Of a stretch of 64,000 nucleotides of DNA, positions 57,302-64,000 are shown piece after piece (the stretch's first letter is position 1; each line of letters starts with the position of its first letter). This DNA is from Euleptes europaea (Eukaryota > Chordata > Lepidosauria > Squamata > Sphaerodactylidae). Below the pieces are notes generated by a model. It did no database searches. It had not been told where the DNA came from and was given only the letters and a program-made list of their open reading frames with translations. The position numbers were made by a program, and so were the translations under genes. The stretch lies in NCBI RefSeq assembly GCF_029931775.1, contig NC_079316.1:68264064-68328063 (forward strand). The letters are read 5' to 3'.

Positions 57302-60300
57302 ACAAACACAAGCATTGCTAAACAAGACTGGTGTCAGTTTCCACCCCCAAACTCCCTATTTTGGAGCTCCAAAACTGGGCTAGCTAAGATGCTGGTGCCA
57401 ACCCCCTTCCCCTAATCTTCCCTGGTTTTGTATTACCAACAGACACTGCCCTGACACTCCCCCCTCCCCAATATAAAACTCTCAGGGAGTTCACTGTGAA
57501 AATACAGAGGAAGGGGTGAATGGGGTGTTTCATTCAACCACAAGAAAAAGATCATCCCAGCAATGCCATTAGGGTTTTTCCCCCTTTTTTTTTTCTTTAA
57601 GCTGAGTTTTTTGGGTTTTTGTTTGTTTGTTTTGCAGCAAGACTAGGCTGTTCACAGTGTGTTCAGGAATGGAAGACAATACTTTGTGGAAGTGAAAAAA
57701 AATGCACAACTTGGGTGGCTGAAATGGGGAAAGTCCTCTGTGTGGAACCAGCCCAGGTTTGGGAAAGATAGCAGCAAAGCAGGAGAAACACTAAAGCTCC
57801 CCAAAATGTGAATGCTCCCCAAAACAACCCTGGTGTAAGGAAGAAGAGTTGGTTTTTCTTTGCCGACTTTCTCTACCACTTAAGGAAGAATCAAACCAGC
57901 TTACAATCACCTTCCCTTTCCCTCTTCACAACAGACCCCTGGGAGGTAGGTGGGGCTGAGAGAGTGTGACTACCCCAAGGTCACCCAGCTGGCTTCATGT
58001 GGAGGAGTGGGGAAACCAACCCAGTCCACCAGATTAGCATCCGCCACTCTTGTGGAGGAGTGGGAATCAAATCTGGTTCTCCAGATTAGAAGCCAAGGCA
58101 TCGTAGAACATCTGTGTGGAAACAAACGTAAGATGCTTGGAGCTATTGAATATTGTCCTAGGTTCAGTATATCGGTAAGGTACCCACAATATATCCTATT
58201 TTTAAAGCCTTAGGTCCCATCCAGCTATGTCTTCACTTATTCAGCTTTTTAACATCTGGCTTTTCGATTGGTTAAGAAACCAATGGACAATGCAGACTTG
58301 CAAATAAACCTTAAAAACTACTCGCCACAAAAAAATTACTAACCCATCTGTTAGTGTGAAATTTTCTGGTGTCCTTGCTGGGTTTTGGTCCTGCAGAGAC
58401 AACAGCCATGCAAAAGCATGGTCAAATGCTGTCACAGCAAGCCTCTGAGTGCATGAACACAGATTGTTCCAATGCTTCTGTGCTCCCCCCTTCCTCCCCC
58501 CTGTACAAAGTGCAATTGGAAGCTTCCTGGTTGCTAGTGCTAAAAGGGGGAAGAGGGAGGCAGGAATACCCAGGAACGCATCTGCTGACCAATGAATGAC
58601 CTCCTACTCTCAGCCCGCCTGCTGGGAAGCAGCATGGAGTGGCGGTATGTGGGACTTCATTCAGGTTTGAGCCACTTGGTGATCCCCCTGCCTCTTGGAA
58701 GAAGGCTGCCATGGCAGCCCACGAGCTGGGCATGTCCCCTGCCAAGCCTCCCCCAAAATCCCTTAATGGGATCCCCAGGGTGAGGAAAAGCGGGTGCGCA
58801 GGCCAGATGGCCATGTAAACACCACCAACAAGTTGTGACAAAGCAAAATAACAATATACGGCTGTTGATATACCTAGCCGGTAGACCAGACTGAAAAACC
58901 AAGGCTGAGGTCCGCTGACTAAGCCCTGCCCCCAGGCCGGCTCCCCAGCTCGAAACTGATTTCATCATTCAAACTGGGAGCCGGACGAGTGGGAAAAGAG
59001 CAGGGGAAGAAGAAGAAGTTAGCCCCAAAGCACGTGAAAACAGCGCTAGCCTTGCCACCTTGCACCACCATTACCCAGCTGGAGCTAGGAGGCCTCCAGC
59101 CCCTTCCTGGCCCTCCACACCCTGCAGGGCAGCAAACCAGGCCCGGGGTAAGTCCTGAACCCACACTTGTGAAGCCTGGACTCCGGTTTGTTGTAACATC
59201 TGAATTCAGGTGCCTGGGCAAATTGTAGACTGCTGCCTCCCTGCAAACAGGGATTCTAAACTGGAACTAAACTGCAGCGTAGAATCCCAGTTTGTGGGGA
59301 GGAAACGAAACTCTGGTTTTCCCAGGTCCTTGCATTTAATGTCACAGTGAACTTGAAGTCTTCCCAGCCAGAAAGCTGTCAATCACATGCCCCGTGGAAG
59401 GGGAGGAGAGAAGCAGGAGGGAGCAGGCATGCACGCACAAGAACACTCTGCATCCATGCCCATTAAGGACAAACAGAAGTTTCTTGTCATATCTGAATGC
59501 AGCCAGTGTCTCCAAAGAAGGAGAAGGGAGACTGCCAAAAAGCCTGCGAAAGAGATCAGTAGTCCCAATTCCAAGTCTCATCAATCAAAATATAAATCGA
59601 GTCATTAGGAAGTGTTAGACTTTGGTTCTTGGTATGATGTTGTCCTTCCTAAGGGGATAGATCAGTTGGTAGCGAAGCCCCCACATTCTCCTAATCCAGG
59701 TTCTGCAAGTCTTGAGTTGAAGAGACAGAGACTGTGTCGGCTCTGAGTTCTTACCATGTCTGTCGAACCCACCCCCTGCTTTCCTCATTTCTCCCTTATA
59801 AGTCTTAGAAAATGCTTTGGTACTAGGGTTGCCAACCTCCAGATGGGGCCTGGAGAGCTCCCAGAATTACAATTGGCCTCAAAGTGACTGAGATTAGTTC
59901 CCTGGAGAAAATGACTTCTTTGGAGGGTGGACTGTATGGCATTCTATCACATCACACAACCTTTATTGGCATAAAATGGCATTCTATCCTGCTGAGCTCC
60001 TTCCCCTCCCCAAAACCTGCCATCCCCCAAGCTCCAGCCCTAAAAGCTCCAGGAATTTCCCAACCCAGAGTTGGCAACCCTAGTACTATGTAATCCCCCC
60101 AGATCTCTTTCCCCCCCTCTGCCATAGCCTCTTCTTTGCATAACAGTGTTTTCAAAAGGATACATGAATGTAGGATGGTTTAAGTCAGTGGTACTCACTC
60201 CATGGCCTGTAGAGAGCCACATCCACAATTCCATCAGTCAAAATAGTAGCTCCAGGTTAGGAAATACCTGGAGATTTTAGGGGCGGAGCCTGAGGAGGGT

Positions 60301-63300
60301 GGGTTTGGGGTGGGGAGGGACTTCAGTGCCATAGAGTCCAGTTGCCAAAGCGGCCATTTTCTCCAGGTGAACTGATCTCTATCAGCAACCCTACAAAATA
60401 GCCACATTTTCTTCTATGCCTGGCTTGAGGCACTTCAGGGGGCTTGCAGCTTACCTATTACTCTGATGGTGGATGTTTCAAGATGGGAACCAACTGCCAA
60501 CTAAAAGCCCCACCAGGCAAGGGAGGACATTCAGCAGGGTATAATGCAATGGAGTCCATCCTCCAAAGCAGCCATTTTCTCCAGGGGAACTGATCTGTGT
60601 AGTTTGGAGATCACTTGTAATTCTGGGAGATCCCCTGGCCCTACCTGGAGGATGGCAACTCCAGGGTTCTTGCATTTCTGGTGGGTTGCCATACGTAACT
60701 GGTGGGCTGCATTCAGTTTGTGGGTCACAAGCAGTACAGAGCTGATCATCTAGGAAGAATTTCTGAAAGGGAGCAACCAATTCATCTGCAGTAGCAACTT
60801 GGGAGTCAGTGTGTATTCCCAGAGAGACGACGGCAGATGAGAAAGCAAGGCTGGGCAGTCTGATAGTTAGAGAAGACACAGACAGCAGCAACAGATTGGG
60901 ATGCTGTGAGAAGGCAAGCAGAAGCACTGGAGGCTTGGCAAGAGATTGGCAACACAGTTATGGAAACAGTGATGGGTAAAGATGTCCTTCTTGGCACCCA
61001 ACAAGACACAGAGACAAGCAGGATGAATATGAGAAAGCTCTTAGGCCTAGAAGTTCCAGCATGTGGCACAGTAAAAACTGGTGTGTGTGTGGTTTATTTA
61101 AACATCTTGCAGTCAATCCATGCTTACTCAAAAGTAGATATCACTGAGTTCAGTGGCATTTAACCCCAGGAAAGTGTGTGGTGGAATCTTTAATTGCTTA
61201 ATTGAGACATGTGCTACTAAAAGTTGAACCTCATCACCTTTGTAAACCAGGAAGAATATGGTACAGTCTCATCAAAAATTCAGTCATATTTTGCTGCATT
61301 TTCCACATTCTGCATTTACCCAGGGACTTTATTTATATTATTCTCAGTTCTCAAATGAAAGGAACAACACACAACTATTGAATTGTCTTTTTTAATTAGC
61401 TGCAGAAAGAAACTCCGCAATCCTAATATGATAGGCAGTAGAAAATGCTGGAGTATATTTCCATGTAATGATTCTCTCTGCATCATTGCTAAGTTTTTTC
61501 CTCTGGTCTCTTGCCTCATGAAAGCAGAAAGTCAGCACTGCAGTGCATGTTTTGCATGGCCTTGAAACTTCTGTGATGTGGATTTCTTTTCTGTTGTTAT
61601 ACCTTTATTGCCCATTTCAAACGAATAACATTTCCATTGTTGGCAGCCTTAGTAATGAAGGTCTCTGTAGCCGTGCTGCTGAAGAATCAGCCGGTGCAAA
61701 CCTACTTGCAGCATCTACAGAGGTGACGGCATCAGATAACATCCTGCGTGAACAAGAAGGACAAGCCGGGTCTGATTTCTTGGGATGGGCTGAAGAAACA
61801 AAAGACAGAAGACAGCCTGTCTCGGTGCCTTTTGCAGAATGTGCTTTGGAATCTGCTGCGGGTAGCCTTGCAGATGGCCAAGGGGGGTTGCCTATGCTGG
61901 TGTTTGGCCCAAACTCAGTGAATGACAAAGAAACTCGAACTATTTCTGCTACATCTATGGACAGTGACTCAGAAGCTAGCCAGGGTACTACCACTCTTGC
62001 CGAACGGGACGAGGGAGATCCAGGTGATCCTGGCTTGGAACGTAGTCCGCCTTCAGATGCTGCTTGGATGCCAGGGGCCAGAGTTGCACAAACCGATTCA
62101 AGTGGATTAGAACCATTACAGCCAAGCGAACAGCTGAGTGACAGAAGGGAGACACATGTCATCCCATTACCCAAGAGCAAAGACGGGGGAGATGAAATGA
62201 TCACTCAGGAGACAAGCCACAAGGCAGAATTTTTGGAAGTGGGTCACGAGGAGCTAGCTGTAATGAAGCTAGGTGGACAGAACACAGATGGCGCAGACAG
62301 CCTGGTAATGGAAAAGGAAACCTTAATCCCAAATTATCCCACAACAGGAGGTTCAGACGTTGAAGAATATGGAGCAGTTGCTGATGGAGTGAGTTTTGTT
62401 GCAGTCACTGAAATGGGTGATGGATGTAATAAAGATGCAGCAACAAGCAAAGTGGGTGAGCCCTGCCAAGTTTTCCCTGAGAAGAATAAGGAGGAGTCTA
62501 CATCCTGCCCTGTTGAACCCAATTTGCCTGTTTACACTCCAGATCCATCTCTGATACCTATAGCAAAAGAAGATACTAGGGATTTTCAGTCTAAAAATGA
62601 ATGTCCAGATAAAGCCATCAGTAAAGTACCAACAACTCTGTCTGTTGTTGGAGAAGCAAATCTCCGTGTGGGTTTTCAAGAGACCTCAGAGCCTTCCAGG
62701 GTGTCTTTCTTGCCTGAGGAGTATGATGGGGGGAAAGCGTCTCAGCACACAGCAGAACATGCTGGCGGCAATAAAGTAACACAAGCCGAATGTGAGAGCG
62801 GAGAGAATCTTACTATGTTTGACCCAGAAAATCTTGCGAACACTTTCAAGGAAGATTCTGAAACAGATCAAAGATTTTCACTAGAGGGAAGAACAGCCGT
62901 TTTTACCAACGAGAGCAAGCTTCCAGAGCTCATTAAAAAAGAGAATACAGTACCTGAAGAAAACAAAGACATTTTTTTGGGAGGAGTTAGAAGTCATGAA
63001 AGTCCAGTTTTAACAAGTCCCGTTATACCTGAAGGGGTGAACAGTTTCCAGGAGACCGAGCTAACAGCTGGTATTAACAAAAGGCAGGACGGTGTTGACG
63101 TTAACTGGGATGATCACTTGAGCTCTCTATTCAGCAGTTTTAAAAGCGATGCCAGTGACAAAGCATTGGAAAAAAACTTCAGCGCGAAATATAATCTGAA
63201 TGTATCTGAAGTTCATTCACCTGAATTTGGTCAGGGGTCAAAGACAGAGAAAACAGCCACATGTGAGAGGCAGGGGAACAGCAGCTTTCTGCCTCTTGAA

Positions 63301-64000
63301 GCACTACATTTACAAGTAGCAAAACACCCACAGAGTTATGATTTGTTAAACCTCAGTCTAGAAAACAGCTCCCCAGCCTGTAAAATGGCCGAGAAAGTTT
63401 GTTTAGCTGATGTGAACAGTTCGCTTCTGGCGCAGTCTGAGAACAATATGGTTAAGCAGAATAAACGAGACAGCTCCTGGGAGCACCCGACGGTGAAAAA
63501 AACTGTATGGGAGACCGAAGGCAAAGCTATGCAAGAACTAACCTCTGAAGGCAGCCTAGACTTTGAAGGAAGACTATCCACTCTTGAGCATCGGGGCTTA
63601 AATGAATGGGCAGGGATTGCTGAACATGGTACCTCAGAAAAGAGAAAGATCCAGGAAGACCCGTCCCCTTTGGAAAGCGAAATACAGACAGACAGCGATG
63701 ATGCTGGGAATGTACCTGGGCCTGTTGCTGAGCTAAGCGCTGCTGTGGATATAAAACAAAGTCATGAAACGGGACAGGAGGAATACATGGCAGAAAGGAA
63801 AAGCCAGGAAAACAACACCGCTTTAGCACAGGAACCTGAAAGCAAATTGGACTCCCCGCAGCAACCTCGGCAGGAACAAGTGACAGAAGAAAAGGATCAA
63901 AGTGTGAAGGAGGGTCCTTCTGGCTACCCACTTCTCACTGCAAGCATTATGGAGGTTGGTCCCCAGCAACTGAAGTCGATTTCGGAAGACTTGCACAAGA
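39032..64000 (+). CDS. TACC2: TACC2, transforming acidic coiled-coil protein 2 (5' part)
   Basis: Three coding exons are visible: 39032-39064, 48316-48509 and 61647 to the window end, joining in phases 0 and 2 without a stop, about 860 codons so far. The human long form is about 2,950 residues. The product starts MGNENS, has a basic cluster KKKKQRKR at residues 32-39, and then a long acidic, serine-rich, apparently disordered region containing PVSVPFAECALES, which aligns with PFAEC in human. In this family the C-terminal TACC coiled coil, outside the window, binds microtubule regulators such as ch-TOG at centrosomes and spindles. The gene diverges from NSMCE4A with a 23.6-kb gap between their start codons. 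Identification rests on the N-terminus, exon layout and neighbour order. Confidence 0.9.
39121..39180 (+). mobile_element. L2-like LINE tail
   Basis: TCTCGAGTCTCAGCAAGAAA followed by GGCCGACTAAAGAAAGATAATAAATG is the terminal part of a reptile L2 3' end, lying about 55 bp downstream of the TACC2 donor. Confidence 0.55.
39181..41361. other. TACC2 intron, no exon seen
   Basis: Holds a (CAA)n tract at about 39692-39715 and a GC-rich block at about 39860-40330 with chance frames on both strands. Neither shows splice sites in register with TACC2. Confidence 0.4.
41362..41849 (+). mobile_element. GGTTGCCA MITE split by a 276-bp insertion
   Basis: AGGGTTGCC at 41362 leads to AACCTCCAGGTACTA, then a foreign 276-bp insert, then AACCTCCAGGTACTA again and the rest of the element to GGACCTGGCAACCCC. 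Confidence 0.85.
41386..41661 (+). mobile_element. Unidentified insertion with 15-bp target duplication
   Basis: The insert is flanked by exact copies of AACCTCCAGGTACTA (41371-41385 and 41662-41676). It begins AGGAAACAAGAAACC and ends TTTTTTCATTAGTCATT, without a poly-A tail or inverted ends, so a 5'-truncated retroelement is most likely. Its last bases (TATGAGCC-CGTG) faintly resemble the end of the PLE at 49630 (TATAAGCC-AGTG). The target is the same as in that PLE. Confidence 0.75.
41850..43165. other. TACC2 intron, nothing recognised
   Basis: A C-run lies near 42508-42518 and a purine-rich stretch at 42600-42690. No exon seen. Confidence 0.4.
43166..43258 (+). mobile_element. Small MITE (CAATCCTATGC family)
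   Basis: CCTACTCAGGTCTATTCAGT then GGGGCTTACTTCTGGGAAAG and the end TCTTAGGATTGCACTGT match the family; the left end is degenerate. Confidence 0.65.
43408..43614 (-). mobile_element. GGTTGCCA MITE, variant form
   Basis: Starts AGGGTTGCCAGCTCCCGGTT (second subfamily) and ends TGGAATTTGGCAACACT. Confidence 0.8.
43663..43765 (+). mobile_element. Small MITE (CAATCCTATGC family), old copy
   Basis: AGTGAATTCATAGGATGATC ... TTGGAGTAGATCCTATTA ... GTGAGTAAACATGCTTAGGA is a diverged member. Confidence 0.5.
43766..44900. other. TACC2 intron, nothing recognised
   Basis: No exon or clear repeat seen. Confidence 0.4.
44901..45104 (+). mobile_element. GGTTGCCA MITE, full length
   Basis: Starts AGGGTTACCAACCTCCAGGT, ends GGGACCTGTCAACCCT with TA flanks. 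Confidence 0.9.
45267..45312 (+). repeat. (TG)n microsatellite
   Basis: About 23 TG units, adjoining the tail of a reverse-oriented 5S-derived SINE and probably grown from its CA-rich tail. Confidence 0.95.
45313..45496 (-). mobile_element. 5S rRNA-derived SINE
   Basis: Reverse complement: GCTCTGACCCTGCTTAGCTT is the 5S A-box region, and the 3' part (ATGCTGTCAAGTCGC and GGTTTGCCATTGCCTTCCTC) is the BovB-like tail. The (TG)n at 45267-45312 continues the tail. Confidence 0.75.
45900..45968 (-). mobile_element. GGTTGCCA MITE, truncated
   Basis: AGGGTTGCCAGGTCCCTCTT down to GACTTCAATGCCATA, then a sharp break to unrelated sequence. Confidence 0.8.
46125..46250 (-). mobile_element. MIR/CORE-like tRNA SINE
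   Basis: GGTAGGTTAGGCTGAAAAGG, CATGGTCACCCAGCAAATTT, GGATTTGAACTCGGGTCTCT and ACCACTACACCACACTGG in order: reverse complement of an old tRNA SINE with a clear B-box-like motif. Confidence 0.65.
46251..47649. other. TACC2 intron, nothing recognised
   Basis: No exon or clear repeat seen. Confidence 0.4.
47713..47926 (+). mobile_element. GGTTGCCA MITE, variant form, nested in a SINE
   Basis: Starts AGGGTTGCCAACCAGGTAGA, ends GACCTGGAGCTGGCAAACCT (second subfamily). Confidence 0.85.
48022..48235 (+). mobile_element. tRNA-derived SINE (GGCTGTGGCTCAGTGG type)
   Basis: Head CGGCTGTGGCTCAGTGGAAT (A box), CCAGGTTCAATCCCTAGC (B box), body AGTAGGTGATGGGAAAGACC and end GTATAAGGCAGCTCCATGTG. Best copy of this family here; it lies about 80 bp before a TACC2 exon. 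Confidence 0.8.
48316..48509 (+). CDS. TACC2: TACC2 coding exon with basic cluster
   Basis: Acceptor CCGCCTTCTAG, then DLPPVSLPESDQPTGNEKEI and KKKKQRKRSANRARGQD, ending in AVQDT plus AG; donor AAG|GTAGGA, phase 2. The lysine/arginine run corresponds in position to the KRKQQ stretch of human TACC2 and could act as a nuclear localisation signal. The rest of the exon diverges from human. Confidence 0.85.
48850..49300 (+). mobile_element. BovB (RTE) LINE 3' end with CA tail
   Basis: The plus frame 48987-49223 reads MTKLRLSCFGHVMSRQESLE KTVMLGK and later KRGRPNKRWIDSIKEA and DRTFWRTFIHRVAMSRK, the C-terminal end of the BovB protein. The 3' end GAGTCGGAAGTGACTTGACG is followed by a (CA)n tract at 49237-49298. 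5' truncated. Confidence 0.9.
49237..49298 (+). repeat. (CA)n microsatellite
   Basis: About 30 CA units grown on the BovB tail. Confidence 0.95.
49630..50239. repeat. PLE left arm (inverted repeat)
   Basis: Reverse complement of 50557-51180; for example GACAGGAGTCCGGTATGTAT near 49838 answers ATACATACCGGACTCCTGTC near 50945. A few substitutions and small indels separate the arms. Confidence 0.9.
49833..49887 (-). ncRNA. Hammerhead ribozyme-like motif, PLE left arm
   Basis: Exact reverse-complement counterpart of the motif at 50915-50969 in the right arm, with the CTGAAGA box at 49876-49882 (minus strand) and the putative cleavage base at 49838. Confidence 0.6.
50283..50560 (-). pseudogene. 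PLE GIY-YIG endonuclease end
   Basis: The minus-strand frame reads ALKLRIGKHRSRIRN and ends TVTPNGLNATCDYSGFL. The R-G-H start, the FAQFKHKDMDLRFFALWQ middle and the TPNGLN end follow the C-terminal part of the GIY-YIG domain of Penelope-like proteins. Only this end of the protein is present in the element. Confidence 0.75.
50557..51180. repeat. PLE right arm (inverted repeat)
   Basis: Starts ATCAGAAAGCTTCTGATTGT and mirrors the left arm to about 51180. Confidence 0.9.
50915..50969 (+). ncRNA. Hammerhead ribozyme-like motif, PLE right arm
   Basis: In order: ACCAA (50915-50919), CTGAAGA (50920-50926), a weak stem II (AACAGACTTT), GAA (50937-50939), ACAGGA, a 12-base loop, TCCTGT (50958-50963), C at 50964 as the cleavage base, TTGGT (50965-50969). 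Stem III is 6 bp (ACAGGA/TCCTGT), stem I starts with 5 bp (ACCAA/TTGGT) and can extend to ATAC/GTAT with a bulge. The GTC triplet is the classical one. Stem II is short, which may lower activity. Confidence 0.65.
51157..51258. repeat. Terminal hairpin of the PLE insert
   Basis: GACTAACTTCCTAAATTGTG (51177 onward) and its mirror ending AGTTAGTC (51238) form a perfect 28-bp stem with a 6-base loop; with two mismatches the stem extends to about 48 bp, ending next to the target copy. Confidence 0.9.
51284..52055. other. TACC2 intron, nothing recognised
   Basis: No exon or clear repeat seen. Confidence 0.4.
52056..52316 (+). mobile_element. tRNA-derived SINE, short form, with (TCC)n tail
   Basis: GCCAGCATGGTGTAGTGGTT head, GAGTTTGTTTCCCCACTC, body GATCTTGGGCTAGTCACAG, end TATTAAAAACAACTC and a CTC/TCC tract at 52290-52312. 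Confidence 0.85.
52317..54207. other. TACC2 intron, nothing recognised
   Basis: About 1.9 kb with no exon or clear repeat; purine-rich from 54020 to 54200. Confidence 0.4.
54208..54715 (-). mobile_element. tRNA-derived SINE, long form, split by CR1
   Basis: Tail TTGGTTTTTATATGCTGACT at the left, head CCACTACACCGTACTGGCC at the right, with the body interrupted at about 54311-54508 by a CR1 end. Confidence 0.8.
54311..54508 (-). mobile_element. CR1 LINE 3' end nested in a SINE
   Basis: GAATCATAGAGTTGGGACCA and CATCTAGTCCAACTCCCTGC are the reverse complement of the CR1 3' end; an A-run at 54430-54443 is internal. Younger than the SINE it splits; AGGTA is present on both sides. Confidence 0.8.
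55255..55507 (-). mobile_element. tRNA-derived SINE, long form
   Basis: From AATCAAACCGGCTTACAATC at the left to CACTACACCACGCTGGCTCT at the right, with the repeated GGAGTGGGGAA-type module. Confidence 0.8.
55508..56717. other. TACC2 intron, nothing recognised
   Basis: No exon or clear repeat seen. Confidence 0.4.
56718..57023. mobile_element. Fold-back MITE, about 140-bp inverted arms
   Basis: TGGCCATTTATGCATGGC (56718 onward) answers GCCATGCATAAATGGCCA (57006-57023), and the match continues with some mismatches to a centre near 56870 (TTTTCTGGAT / ATCCAGAAAA). Non-coding; family not recognised. Confidence 0.8.
57071..57312 (+). mobile_element. 5S rRNA-derived SINE, near full length, BovB-like tail
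   Basis: GCCCTGACCTAGATGGCCTA, GATCTCATCAGATCTCCAAA, GATAAGTAGGGTCAGCCC and TTAGTATTTAGATGGGAAAC follow 5S rRNA in order, including the A-box and C-box regions of its internal promoter. The 3' half (GAAGGCAATACCAAACCACC ... GGGGTCACCATAAGTCAGCT) and the (CA)n end at 57269-57312 match the BovB 3' end, which would allow BovB machinery to mobilise it. Confidence 0.85.
57313..57840. other. TACC2 intron, nothing recognised
   Basis: T-rich tracts near 57580-57640; no exon seen. Confidence 0.4.
57841..58096 (-). mobile_element. tRNA-derived SINE, long form, head truncated
   Basis: Tail AAGAGTTGGTTTTTCTTTGC and GCCGACTTTCTCTACCACTT at the left, two GGAGGAGTGGG modules, then a break at about 58096 before the tRNA head. 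Confidence 0.75.
58097..59824. other. TACC2 intron, GC-richer block, nothing identified
   Basis: From about 58600 to 59330 the DNA is richer in GC and full of chance frames on both strands, which suggests an old element, but no ends, target copies or protein match were found. Confidence 0.35.
59825..60081 (+). mobile_element. GGTTGCCA MITE, variant form, with small insertion
   Basis: Starts AGGGTTGCCAACCTCCAGAT, ends CCCAACCCAGAGTTGGCAAC CCT. The middle holds a 28-bp insertion at 59948-59975. Confidence 0.85.
59948..59975 (-). mobile_element. 28-bp LINE tail insertion
   Basis: CACATCACACAACCTTTATT followed by GGCATAAA is flanked by the 12-bp direct repeat ATGGCATTCTAT (59936-59947, 59976-59987). 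Read on the minus strand it gives TTTATGCCAATAAAGGTT, a typical 3' end of reptile LINEs of the L2/CR1 type, so this is an extremely truncated LINE insertion. Confidence 0.65.
60246..60391 (-). mobile_element. GGTTGCCA MITE, truncated
   Basis: GCTCCAGGTTAGGAAATACC down to GAACTGATCTCTATC, then a jump to AGCAACCCT, so the inner part of the right half is deleted. Confidence 0.75.
60540..60665 (-). mobile_element. GGTTGCCA MITE, partial variant copy
   Basis: GGAGTCCATCCTCCAAAGCA, GCCATTTTCTCCAGGGGAAC and CTACCTGGAGGATGGCAACT are the end half of the family; the beginning is missing. Confidence 0.7.
60666..61646. other. TACC2 intron up to the large exon
   Basis: Holds one small MITE at 61105-61175 and otherwise unrecognised sequence. 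A TTTCTTTTCTG pyrimidine tract near 61585 and the acceptor TTGTTGGCAG at 61637-61646 lead into the large exon. Confidence 0.5.
61105..61175 (+). mobile_element. Small MITE (CAATCCTATGC family)
   Basis: TGCAGTCAATCCATGCTTAC, TCAAAAGTAGATATCACTGA and GTTCAGTGGCATTTAACCCC follow the family (cold copy, right end degenerate). Confidence 0.55.
61647..64000 (+). CDS. TACC2: TACC2 large central exon (continues past the window)
   Basis: The acceptor TTGTTGGCAG is followed by one base completing AGC from the previous exon, then LSNEGLCSRAAEESAGANLL and about 784 codons with no stop up to the last base. TACC2 in mammals has one exon of about 5 kb at this place, encoding a long acidic, repeat-poor, disordered stretch; VSVPFAECALES aligns with MPFAEC of human. 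Composition is rich in E, S, D, T and P. Antisense frames such as minus 61617-62204 are shadows. Confidence 0.9.

Noticed and set aside
61617-62204. 195-codon minus-strand open frame
   Set aside because: It lies opposite the TACC2 large exon, which has correct splice phase and human-like motifs; the antisense frame has no family match.

Overview
The window looks like nuclear DNA of a squamate reptile. Its genes have introns, and its repeats are squamate-type: CR1, L2, L1 and BovB-like LINE ends, tRNA-derived SINEs, a 5S rRNA-derived SINE, and dozens of small inverted-repeat transposons. A gecko is possible, but this rests on repeat style only.

The layout matches the ATE1 - NSMCE4A - TACC2 order of human chromosome 10q26. 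Bases 1-440 are a GC- and CpG-rich block, most likely the promoter of a leftward ATE1 whose start codon lies beyond the left edge (inferred). NSMCE4A, a subunit of the SMC5/6 complex, lies on the minus strand from 15386 to 4545. All ten coding exons can be joined with consistent phases into 342 codons plus stop. Its promoter is a CpG-rich segment that is duplicated in tandem (about 288 bp apart), each copy holding a full CRE (TGACGTCA). TACC2, a centrosome and microtubule-associated coiled-coil protein, starts on the plus strand at 39032. It has a short start exon, a basic exon (48316-48509) and a very large exon from 61647 that runs off the right edge. The open frame is continuous through that exon.

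Between and inside the genes, most recognisable DNA is transposable. NSMCE4A carries a few old SINEs, an AT-rich stretch and a minisatellite. From 16.4 kb rightwards the dominant repeat is a roughly 205-bp element with TAGGGTTGCC/GGCAACCCTA ends, about 22 full or partial copies. Several of these copies have themselves been hit by other elements.

The most interesting system is a set of Penelope-like retroelement (PLE) remains that appear to carry hammerhead ribozymes. At 49630-51259 a PLE fragment has two roughly 610-bp inverted arms around the end of a GIY-YIG endonuclease region. Each arm contains a hammerhead-like fold: a CTGAAGA box, a GAA box, a 6-bp stem III, a GTC triplet and a matched stem I. 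Two other repeats (28575-28816 and near 33833-33881) carry the same core with different stems. The PLE sits in one small-transposon copy at a 15-bp target, AACCTCCAGGTACTA. A second, apparently unrelated 276-bp insertion at 41386-41661 sits in another copy with exactly the same 15-bp duplication. All this was read by eye; no searches were run.
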